Assembly: GCA_010093485.1 (NCBI GenBank)
Contig: MU001502.1
Coordinates: 82,057-146,056, forward strand
Origin: Karstenula rhodostoma CBS 690.94
Taxonomy: Eukaryota; Ascomycota; Dothideomycetes; Pleosporales; Didymosphaeriaceae
Length of the DNA stretch: 64,000 nt
Direction: 5' to 3'
The notes below the pieces were generated by a model, which worked only from the letters and a program-made list of their open reading frames with translations, searched no databases and was not told the DNA's origin. Below are positions 24,001-32,742 of this stretch, in pieces (position 1 is the stretch's first letter; the number at the start of each line of letters is the position of its first letter). Made by a program: the position numbers and the translations under genes.

Positions 24001-26324
24001 ATCTTCCATTCGAGACACTCGTAACCATACCAAAATGCCCATGGCAGAGCCGAGAGAATCAGAAAGACTGCCGGACCTGTTCTATAGCGCACTATATTCG
24101 GTGGCACAGAATCTTCATTTCGAATTGCATTCACAAAGCAGGCCACGAGCCGGGCGACGTAGTGTGCAGCAAAAAAACTCCAGATGGGGAACAGAGTGGT
24201 CCGGAAAATAGTATGTGGGCACTGTTCCACCGGGGTGCAGTAGATGTACGCCGCGAGGAGCGACAGAGCATCGATGAAAACGAAGCCACGGCTTCTCCGA
24301 ATAGAACCAAAAATTTCCTGGGCGACGAACTGTCCGAGCGAATATGGCGCAGACCAATGGAGATATTTCGAAACCAGGACGCCAATGACGAAAGGCGTGA
24401 TATCGAAGAAGCAGAAGCCACCCAGGTGTGCATCGAGCACTCTTCCGACCCAGGCAGTGAACGCAAGCAGAAGGTACCACGCAAGGTCCTTCTGGTCCTG
24501 GAATCTGAAGTAGGTGACAGGGAAGCTATGGGCGAAGATGGTAGCTGCTACAATGAAGATGGAGCGGGTGATTTCGTTGAACGACCGGGGGAGTGAGAAT
24601 AACTCCGCGAGCCGCCATTCCATCCAGTTTGTAACTTGCCACCCGTGCAAGTCTCTCAAAATTGCGACATATTCGGGTCCAACGATATCTCGCAACCTCT
24701 CTGGTAGGAGTCCGGCGATAGAGGAAACCACGGTTCCAAAGACTCCGCCGATAATCCGAAGCATAACATCAAAGACTAGGCTGATACGCTGGAAAGGCGC
24801 GACCAGTGGACGTGGTACCCAGTCTAGCAGCGGTGGGGAAGGATACTGAAGCAAGGCACGCTTAAATGCCGCTCTTTTCAAGTCCCTACGGACATGTGTA
24901 CAGGCTTCCACGAACAAGTCAGGTGTGAAGACCGTGGCCATCGTTGTACGGCATAATGCTGCTCTCGTTTCGCGTGAGAGCCCAGGAAGCTTAGTGGTCG
25001 TAAAAAAGACAACTTTGGCAATGTCATCTCTGAGGCATTTCCAAGGATGGTCCTGGAGAATCTGGACAGCTCTTATGAAGGGAGGTTGGACGGAAGACAC
25101 GAACTTGGTAATGTCATCTTTGATGAATCCCCAAGGATCGTCCTGGAGCAACCGTAGAGCTCCTGAGAACGATGCCCAGGAGAGAGACGGCAATCTCGAT
25201 GGGAGTATAGATTCGCGCTTGGGGGGATTCTTTGGGGACTTGCGCGGAGAGTCACTGTTCCGAGACGGGCTGCTTGTAGACGGGCTAGACTTTCTAGAAG
25301 ACGATTCGCTAGAAGATGACTTCTTGGATGTAGACGGCCTAGACGTAGACGGGTTAGTCGTAGACTTGCCAGACGTAGACGGGCTGCCTGTAGACTTAAT
25401 TGACGAGTTCCTCCTGCCCCAGGGAAAGTTCCACCTTCCAGGAACACGGTGAGACTTTTCATCCCCGGAAGCACCTCCAGATCCAACGTCTGTCGTCGCA
25501 TTCTTGCTTCCAGTCGAACGGTCTCCCGCGCCGTCATGTTGGCCTTCGCCTTTTGAGACAGGCTCATCAGTAGGCTGGCCAGACGAACCATCGGATGTAG
25601 TTGCAGCAGGGTGAATGATCGACTTAGTCGTCCACAGCCAATGCGTCGTAGTGAAAGTCTGACACTCCGGCACATAACACGAAGTTTTATCGACGGTCTG
25701 CAGAGGCGATATGGATGTAGAGATGAGGTGATCAGTTTTGCCTCTGTAATGCTCAAACTGCGTGATAGTGACAGTTGTTGTAACCGTGATGTCCGGTCGT
25801 CTGAGCTTAGTGACAATGGGGTTTGTTTCATTTGGCTGTGGGGCTTCGGGTCCTTGGAGCCAGTTGTGGAGCCAGGACGGTAAGCCACTGATTTCAGGTG
25901 CCACCCAGTGCTCTGGTGGAACGCTTCCGTATCGATCGGTACAATTCACAGGGTTGATGTATTCAGGATCGAATCCTTTCGTCAGGCGAAGCCAGTCATA
26001 GATCAGTTGGTTGAGATCTTCACATTCTTCGACGTTTTTGGGCATCTTCTTGTTGGTGGAGGTTTCCAATCCGCGCCAGATGGTCTCGAGCAATTTGTTG
26101 TTTGGATCCACGTTGCGGGGTTGAGGGTAAGGAAAGTTGCTCTCTAAATCGGTACGATTGAGAGGGTTTGAATCAATGGGTGCTCGGATGGTTGTGAGGT
26201 TTGGAAAATAGTAAGGAACAGCCAGCGAGCCCACGACAGCAGCATAGGCATAGGCAGCCGGCATGGGATAGTCGTATACGAACTGCCCAGCAGCCAACGC
26301 GCCGTGCCATAGTTGTACTGCCAT
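18040..26324 (-). CDS. Giant multi-pass membrane protein with UBA-like and U1/matrin-type zinc-finger tail
   Basis: Two exons, 26324-20370 and 20319-18040, join across a 50-bp GT-AG intron in phase 0 to give about 2744 aa. The second open frame has no ATG near its 5' end and continues the same domain pattern, which argues for one gene. In order: a hydrophobic segment near residues 22-42; a Thr-rich region and a Ser/Pro-rich tract (about 290-390); a core with about eight hydrophobic segments (about 575-950); a Pro/Ser/Gln-rich linker (about 1080-1480). Next come UBA-like three-helix segments (about 1535-1570 and 1630-1666), each followed by a zinc finger of C-x2-C-x11-13-H-x5-H type. More fingers lie at about 1763-1950. 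A third UBA-like segment (about 2066-2113) and four further fingers (about 2145-2290) follow, then an acidic, Lys-rich tail. I know no named protein of this architecture. Such fingers often bind RNA or DNA; the membrane core is unassigned. Confidence 0.72.
20320..20369 (-). other. Intron joining the two halves of the giant gene
   Basis: On the minus strand the donor is AAG|GTAAAC and the acceptor GATAG|TCC, 50 bp, phase 0. Splicing changes GGRDAK into GGRDAKSDNAGAEGRNSG and continues directly into the downstream open frame. Without it the upstream frame stops at 20133 after a stretch of unrelated composition. Confidence 0.75.
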
Positions 26325-27578
26325 TTTGGCAGGTAAGTATGGTGTAGACTATTAGACAGGGAAGCACGAAAATTATGTCGCGTGCAACGCGGTGTACTGT
26401 TATCGAGCGAATGTTGGCGTTTAAAGTTTGCGAAAAATGGAAACTTGGACCATACGGATGGCGGACATGCTAGACGTCCAACTTTAATCTCCATGTCTGC
26501 TTGTACGGGTTGGGGCGTCCGTCGTGGCAGAGAACAAAGGTTACGCACAATGAACGGCGACGGAAGCAGCAAGCCATCGAGGTTGCCGTCCAATTACTGG
26601 TGTTGTATGATGGATGAAAGAATGTGACAAAGGAAGGGACAGGCAACGAAAGAAGCCATGTGAGCTGAGAAAGGTGATCAAGACTGAGAAGGAAGGGGTG
26701 GTACTTGAGCGCGCTTGCCACATTGGAGTGTGTGTAACCGCACATAGAAGGCCAAACCCTCTGCGCGTTCCGCACGCTCCAATGCGATGAGAGTTAGGCT
26801 GTCAGCATCCTTCAATCTAATACCAATCATCAAGGATATCCATAAGCCTCTTCAGGGTTAATAATTAGGACGCAAAAGCGTCATTCGCAGGCGGTTTTTG
26901 TCATGAAAGCGTTCCGACACGAAAGCCAACTGCCCTACGATGATTCCTATTGACACTGAAAGACGTCTTGAGCGCTTCCTAAGCTTAACCTGCCTGACTT
27001 CTCGTTGCATACTCTCAATGTCCAAGGTGCTCCGACTACGAACAAAGGGATGAGACTATATTTAGCGCATCCGCTTGTGTATCTTCCATCGCGACAAACA
27101 CTACTGCACATGTTTGTGACAATGAGTTGCGCAGCAATAGCTATGCCAGTTGCAGCCTGTGTACACGTTAACAGCGCCGTCGGGCTCGTCGCCGGGGCGC
27201 AGTTGAGAGAGCCCGTGATATCGTGCGCTCTGCCGACTGGAATTGTTTGGGGCGGTCGGATTTGCTTTCTTTTTCAGAAGCGGCGGCTGCACATACCCAT
27301 GACAGGCGCCAGGCTGCAGCCCTCTGACGGTAAGCTCGGAACGTGAATGGTGAGACGCGTTGGCCCAAGGTGAGCGTCTGCTGATGAGTTCCTCGGAGGC
27401 TGACTGCGAGGCTCAGGTTCGTTCCCTTAGATCTTTCGGATCCTCACGATACGTCATAATTTCGTCCAGTTAAGGCAGCAGGATGACAGGTATGCGAAAC
27501 CTGGTCAATTGCCCTGTTCGGTGTGCCGTCGCGTAGCAAATACCTCTGTCGCATTGGCAGCGATCCGCAAGACCATCC
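26325..27578. other. Intergenic region
   Basis: 1.25 kb upstream of the giant gene and downstream of the methyltransferase-like gene. Only short frames without recognisable content are present. Confidence 0.45.
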
Positions 27579-28172
27579 TCACACCGCGTCCTGGTCCACA
27601 TCCGTTATGGCCCTCCTCGCAACAGCAACAACCTCCCACGCTCGCCCACCCACATCATCTGCCCCTCTCACCTCGACGTCCCACCCCTCAAACACACCCT
27701 TGTAATCCTCCCAATCCGCCGTCGGTCCAACCCACACCACGACCCTCACACTGCCTGCGCCAGACTCTCTAATGTACTCTTCGACAAGCCCCACCCTTCT
27801 CGGATACACAAACATCCAGCCCTCCGCCTCGGCGGCAAGCGGCTCCAGAAAGCGGCTACCAGCCACCTCGCGATGGTGTGAGCGCGGTAGATGTGTGTTC
27901 GAACTGGGGTGGACTTCTACGCCGACGATGTTCAGGCTGTAGGGTGGAGCGAGGAGGAGCGCTTCGAGGAGGCCGTAACCGGAGCCTATGGAGAGGGTGA
28001 GGCGCGGTGCGGGCGGGAGGAGGGAGGCGAGGTGCGCGAGGAGCGGGGTGCTGAGGGCGAGGCAGCAGGAGGGGTGGACGGTGGGTGTAGGCGAGAGCGA
28101 TGGGAGGAGGATTCGAGGCGGTTCGGGGTCGTATTCGGGGTCGAAGTCGTTGGGCGCGACCATCGTGGACAT
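27579..28172 (-). CDS. Methyltransferase-like protein of unknown function
   Basis: A single exon of 197 aa, starting at the ATG at 28172 (MSTMVAPNDFDPEYDPEPP). A longer open frame runs upstream to 28460, but its Arg/Ser-rich composition looks non-coding. The segment LTLSIGSGYGLLEALLL resembles the glycine-rich SAM-binding loop of Rossmann methyltransferases. It is followed by NIVGVEVHPS, where the acidic end of strand 2 is expected, and later by VRVVVWVGPTADWEDY. The protein is shorter than most methyltransferases and lacks clear downstream motifs, so it may be a small or degenerate member. The product is predicted to be cytosolic. Confidence 0.6.
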   Translation of the reverse strand: MSTMVAPNDFDPEYDPEPPRILLPSLSPTPTVHPSCCLALSTPLLAHLASLLPPAPRLTLSIGSGYGLLEALLLAPPYSLNIVGVEVHPSSNTHLPRSHHREVAGSRFLEPLAAEAEGWMFVYPRRVGLVEEYIRESGAGSVRVVVWVGPTADWEDYKGVFEGWDVEVRGADDVGGRAWEVVAVARRAITDVDQDAV

Positions 28173-28924
28173 GGAGCCTATGCGGTTCGCGACGTGCGAT
28201 GGATGGCTTAAAGATGCGCGAGGGAGACACATGAGTATGGCGGGATAGGAGATATCGATGCGTTCGTGACGCCTCCCTCGCGCGCGTCGAGCGGAGGTCC
28301 CGGGTGGGTTTATGGAGAGGGGAGGATTGATTGACGAAATCCAACGACCGTAACGCGTCGGACGTAAACCGGACTTTAGCACGCGTCCTCCCACGCATGC
28401 TTCACCGCAATCGCTGCAGCTGCGCTTGCCCATCGTTCCGTTCAATCTGATCCAGACCAATAGCTAGTAGATGGGCAGACAGCTTTCTCGCTGTCCCGCG
28501 CGTGCACTCCGCATGAAAGGTTCAGGGAACTTGGTAGACATGTTCATTGTAGTCGCGTTTCTACCTACCACGACGGAGATTCGCACCACGACGAGAGAGT
28601 TGCATTGCAAGCATACTAGAATCCGAAAGTATCTTCTAGGAAAGAATATGTTCCAGAAAAGAGATATCTGCAGCCTCTTGTTCCTCGCTTTAAGCCACAA
28701 CGCTGCGCCAGCGGCCGTTTCCATCCCATCCCCTCTCGCCCCGCCCGCCCCACCGAACCGAGCCACGTCGCCAATTGGCTTCTGCAGAACCCGCACAACC
28801 GCAGAATACCCCGCTACGCCGTTCATCGCAGAGAATGGCGCGTTTTGGTCAGTTTCTGGTATATGTACCATTTTTCTTGGAGAACTGACATTAAATCCTC
28901 TCGACAGCGTACGGATTTCTAAAC
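28173..28924. other. Spacer before the tRNA gene
   Basis: No protein gene is supported. Open frames across this stretch on the minus strand run through the tRNA gene and are not credible. Confidence 0.4.
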
Positions 28925-29006
28925 GCCCGCATGGCTTAGTGGTACAGCGTGTCACTCGTAGTATATGCGTTATGACAAGATCCCTCGTTCGATTCGGGGT
29001 GTGGGC
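28925..29006 (+). tRNA. tRNA-Thr (anticodon CGU) with an 11-nt intron
   Basis: A cloverleaf can be drawn base by base. The acceptor stem GCCCGCA (28925-28931) pairs with TGTGGGC (29000-29006), with one G-U. A short D arm covers 28934-28948. The anticodon stem TGTCA (28950-28954) pairs with TGACA (28973-28977). The T arm CCTCG/CGGGG encloses loop TTCGATT. The anticodon CGT (28957-28959) decodes ACG. An 11-nt intron (28961-28971) sits one base after the anticodon, the canonical eukaryotic position. The mature length is 71 nt before CCA, and the discriminator base is A. A-box (TGGCTTAGTGG) and B-box (GTTCGATTC) promoter elements are internal, and a T5 terminator follows. Confidence 0.9.
28961..28971 (+). 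other. tRNA intron
   Basis: GTATATGCGTT lies between position 37 (A) and position 38 (A) of the anticodon loop. Removal gives the seven-base loop CTCGTAA closed by a perfect five-pair stem. Confidence 0.85.
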
Positions 29007-29446
29007 AGCTTTTTGGCGTCGGGGGGAGCGGTTTGCGATTTTTGGGTGTTTTGAGCGCAGCTTTTATGAGAACTGTCTTTTTTTTTTTTTTTGCCTGTTT
29101 GATGTGAGAGCGTAAAGGAGGTTATTGTGCCAGGGATTGGAGTAAGGCATTAGGGCAATTGGGTTTGGGGGAGGTTTGTGAGGATGGCAGTTGGATGAAC
29201 AGAAGGATGGGATTGTATAGACTGGTGTACGGATGGCTTCTTCACTAGATAGATTGCAATGTTGCAAAGACGGGAAAAGGCTGCTATTCAGCTCTGAGTC
29301 GCTACTCCGCCCGGCAAACCGAAGTACGAAATACCTACCATAACAGATGCGCAGTGCCACAAGCCCGAAGCAGAGATCCCATATGAGAGCCATGGGTCAC
29401 ACCAATCTGATTCTGCCATCGCAGTACCGTTCTCTACAGCTCACTC
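29007..29446. other. Spacer between tRNA and the PEBP-like gene
   Basis: No gene is supported. It contains the tRNA terminator, a T15 homopolymer and the 3' flank of the minus-strand PEBP-like gene. Confidence 0.4.
29010..29014 (+). terminator. RNA polymerase III terminator of the tRNA gene
   Basis: A run of five T residues begins three bases after the end of the tRNA. A second, 15-base T run occurs at 29078-29092. Confidence 0.75.
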
Positions 29447-30060
29447 TCATACGTCCCCTCCCAACAACCTTCCCCTCGATCTCCGCGCTACCTCCCCCTC
29501 CGTCGGCACCTTCCCCATCCTCCCCAAATTCAACTTCTCACCCAGCCCCACCAGCACAAAGAAATACCGATGCGGCCCATGTCCCTCGGCGGCCGCGCAG
29601 GAATGTATACCTGCTCCCGCCTATTCTTCCCAACACGCCATCCGCTCTTGATAACCTTCATGCCGTTCTCCTCCCCCAGCACCTCCAAGTCCTCCGGCGC
29701 CAGCGAAGTCGTGGTGGGCAGTATGCCAAGGTACATGCCGTGGACGTTTGCGTGGCCGAGCGGGGCGTCTGGGTCCTCTGCGAGGAAGTGTAATTCCTTC
29801 ACGTTTGAGGCGGCGGCAGGCCAGGTGAAGCGCAGGATGCGACCGGCGCCGAAAGCAGAATGCTCGTCGCGGAGGCGCGCGCCTGGGGGCCCGCAGTCGG
29901 GAGAGTCGATGGCGAGTGTCGGCTTCGGACGCAGCTTGAAGGGCGCGGTGTTGAAGACGAGATCGGCGTCGTAGCCGCGGCGGCGGTAGAGGAGACGGCC
30001 GAGGCAGAATTCTAGGAAGCGGAGGAGCCACACTGTGGGCGCAGGGGGCGTTGGAGTCAC
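29447..30060 (-). pseudogene. PEBP-family protein gene, frameshifted and lacking an ATG
   Basis: The minus-strand frame from 30060 reads as a phosphatidylethanolamine-binding protein-like domain. It has LRFLEFCLGRLLYRRRGYDADL, a TLAIDSPDCGPPGA strand, the DPDAP ligand-site motif within LHFLAEDPDAPLGHANVHG, and YIPARPP. At 29583-29585 the frame slips by one base. Three G residues stand where four would keep the frame, and the expected continuation G-H-G-P-H-R-Y-F-F appears only in the next frame, ending at a stop at 29447-29449. The open frame also begins with GTG rather than ATG, and no in-frame ATG is found upstream before a stop. Two lesions suggest a decaying gene, though a one-base assembly error plus an unrecognised first exon remains possible. 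Functional fungal members are poorly understood small-molecule or lipid-binding proteins. Confidence 0.75.
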
Positions 30061-30494
30061 ATAGTGGGCGGTGACGTTGCGGGGGAGAGATTTATGTGGT
30101 GTTTTGAGGAAGGTGTGATGCTCGCGACTGCCCGGAATTAGGGCACGGCGTTAGCGTGGGAGGGTCGCTGCGATGCTTCATACGCTTTTCCTCCTCCACT
30201 TCATCTCACACGATGTGTCTTCATCCATGGAACTTCACTGAGATCGGTATTACAGGCGTCTAATGCGAGGCCTCTTTTCGCCCGTTGATGCGGGTGTCAG
30301 TCTGCGGTGCTCTCGAGCGGCAAAGCGCAGTGAGAAAGCGAAACTGTATTACTTCCTGCACTTACGACTAAAACTGCTACCAAACATACACCGTCCGCAG
30401 ACTCGAGAGATCTAGCAATATGAAAAGGACACGCGCAGCATAGCCCGCCACATCGCGACTGTGCGATACATCTTCCATCAGCACCTACGAGCAG
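30061..30494. other. Spacer between two minus-strand genes
   Basis: 434 bp with no open frame of note. A missing first exon of the PEBP-like gene, if there is one, would lie here, but I could not find a consistent splice solution. Confidence 0.35.
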
Positions 30495-32405
30495 TCAAAC
30501 GCGCCCAACAGTCCACAAAGCTTTAGGATACGCCCCCGGCAACAGAAGCTCCTCGGAGCTGTTAGACTGGCTCAAGCTCAGCCATGTGTCGAGTACTGGC
30601 GGTCCGCGCCTACTTTCTTGTGAAGACTTTGAGCAATGGGCAAGGCTCTCCGTATCTGGATGAGGGGTGTTTGTCACGTCGACCACAAATACCGTTCCTG
30701 CCGGCTTAAAGATCTCACAAGACTTCGCCGTCGACACGTCTGGGTCTTCCAGACCCAGTGCCGCGATGACGGATGACTCATCTGTCTCCAGATCCGCCTC
30801 TTGGACACTGGCGATACTGACTGGCTCGCTAGTCGTCGAGCTTTGATCTTCTCTGTCGTTGACTACTTTTTGCTCATTGCTCCGCGCCGGAATTGCTTCA
30901 TCCTTCACGGGCGGTTCGTTCCCGTTGGTGCCTTCAACAGCGGACTTCTTAGGTTCGGCCGTGTCAAGCTCGAAGCACACCTGCGTACTGGCCTGACTTT
31001 TCCTCCTTTTCCTATTATCTATGATGCGTCTGTCACGCTCATTAGCAAATTTACGCAGGTAGCAATCCTCGTCTCTTTTATGTCGATGGTAACGACAAGG
31101 AGACTCCAATCGTTGGCGCCACTCCGAATTAGCCAGCCGCTCCATCGCGGCCTCAAGTGCAACCGCGGCAAACTCATGAGGCAGGTATTTCGTGATGCTG
31201 CGGCTGAAATTCTTCAGCTCACCATCGATACACCGATCAACGACAAGCTGCTTGAGCCGCGATGCAATGTTCTCTCCGGAAAAGAGCAAGCATATCGTAT
31301 CTACATCTGCAGCCTTTCCTGGCTTGAGGTTCCCGCACAGCATGTCCATCACGCGGTCCGCGAACTCCGTGTCATTCATGAACGAGGCGCCGAATGTGTA
31401 AAGGTTGAAGAGACCCCAACAGTGCATCCACGTGTAGTTTCCATCGCCATCGATTGCTTCAGGGCAGATGTCGACGTCAATTATTCCCGTTCTCGTGTAC
31501 TTTTGCCAAATCTTCAACGGCTCTCTCATTTCAAGCGGAAGTGGTCCGATAGCAGGGAGACGAGAACTTCGGGCTTGGTTGGCCGCTTTTGGCGTGTTCT
31601 GGCCCCTGGGTCGAGCAATGGGCGTGACCTGGCCAGAGGAATCAGAGGATCTTGGCTCTGGTAGGGGCATGTCTTCTCCCTGTTCGATGATGGGAAAGAA
31701 AGGTGACCCTGTTTCGAAGTCGCCATAGATGACGCTATGGTGATTCGATTTCAAGGCTTCATTGTTGTTGTTTCCACGACTGCGGATCTTGGTAGTCGAA
31801 ATTGGCGGACTGCTTCCCTCCAGCTCGACTGCAGGTGGCGGTGGTGACCGCACTGGCTCCGGTGGATTTAATCTGAGCGGATTTGGCAGCAGGATCTTCG
31901 GCGGTGCTGTATGCTGATGCGCCCGTGGAGGCGGCTCCATTGAACTTGTTCGCGGTGGCAACCTATACTCCATCGCAAAGGCCGTCAACGACAGCACGCT
32001 CGCTTCGTCATCATCGGGCGACTCCGATCTGGAAGCTTTTCCGCTCCCAGTATCAAATCCTCCTCTCGGAGTAGGTACTCCTACACCAAGCAACAAATCC
32101 GCGGTCTCGGTTCCCTTCTTGAAGTCCTGAGGGCTTCCGATCACGAGTGGTGAACTGCCGTTTTTCGGCCGCTTCTTCGCACTCCGCATCGATTTGACTA
32201 GTTTTCGAGCCGTTGTGGAAGATGGATAAGAAGTGCAAGGGGATGACGTTGAAGAAGTCTGCACAGGATACCTTTTCGGGCTGAGCTGTGAAGAGGTCTG
32301 GTAAGGCGTTATCAACTGTTGAGTCTGTCCGCTGAATCGTCGTAACATAGGGTTAGGCTGCTGTGAGCTGATAGAATCTTGATATGGTGATGGCCTTGGG
32401 TACAT
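30495..32405 (-). CDS. Uncharacterised protein with a BTB-associated-like middle domain
   Basis: A single exon of 636 aa from the ATG at 32405 (MYPRPSPYQDSIS). The frame stays open to 32609, and ATGs at 32474 or 32348 are alternatives. The first half is disordered and rich in Ser, Pro and Thr (PPPPAVELEGSSPP). A folded part at about residues 285-440 contains YTWMHCWGLFNLYTFGASFMND, TEFADRVMDMLCGNL and LKQLVVDRCIDGELKNF. This pattern matches the helical half of fungal BTB/POZ-like proteins, where one asks whether a cell of given size 'moves' by residue position. A Cys/His-containing basic segment (CRYHRHKRDEDC) follows, then a disordered acidic tail. It is divergent from the next gene across 337 bp. 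No function can be assigned. Confidence 0.65.
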   Translation of the reverse strand: MYPRPSPYQDSISSQQPNPMLRRFSGQTQQLITPYQTSSQLSPKRYPVQTSSTSSPCTSYPSSTTARKLVKSMRSAKKRPKNGSSPLVIGSPQDFKKGTETADLLLGVGVPTPRGGFDTGSGKASRSESPDDDEASVLSLTAFAMEYRLPPRTSSMEPPPRAHQHTAPPKILLPNPLRLNPPEPVRSPPPPAVELEGSSPPISTTKIRSRGNNNNEALKSNHHSVIYGDFETGSPFFPIIEQGEDMPLPEPRSSDSSGQVTPIARPRGQNTPKAANQARSSRLPAIGPLPLEMREPLKIWQKYTRTGIIDVDICPEAIDGDGNYTWMHCWGLFNLYTFGASFMNDTEFADRVMDMLCGNLKPGKAADVDTICLLFSGENIASRLKQLVVDRCIDGELKNFSRSITKYLPHEFAAVALEAAMERLANSEWRQRLESPCRYHRHKRDEDCYLRKFANERDRRIIDNRKRRKSQASTQVCFELDTAEPKKSAVEGTNGNEPPVKDEAIPARSNEQKVVNDREDQSSTTSEPVSIASVQEADLETDESSVIAALGLEDPDVSTAKSCEIFKPAGTVFVVDVTNTPHPDTESLAHCSKSSQESRRGPPVLDTWLSLSQSNSSEELLLPGAYPKALWTVGRV

Positions 32406-32742
32406 CCAGAGCTTTATACCACATCTACCCCTTCTCAAACGTCGACGAAGTCGGTTTGCCCAATGAAAACGCATCACGAAGAGCAAAATGGAATGTGGTA
32501 TCGAAAACGCCCAATGAGCGCCACGACGCGTTGGTGTAAAGAGCAATGGTGAATAGGAAAGACCTTGAGAGCGTTGGCACTTCACTGTGCGTCGGTTTCT
32601 ATGAGGCAAGCATTGACTCGTAGGTCAAATATCACAACATCAAGTGAATCACAATGCCACACGTCGAGTCAAAGGATACCGAAGCAAACACCGCACCCCG
32701 CCGAGGCCTCAAACAATTGCGAACTCGCTGTGCCTCGCCACC
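32406..32742. promoter_or_regulatory. Shared divergent promoter region of two BTB-like genes
   Basis: 337 bp separates the preferred starts of two divergently transcribed genes that share the same general domain plan. No specific operator could be read. The boundary on the left depends on which ATG the minus-strand gene uses. Confidence 0.4.
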
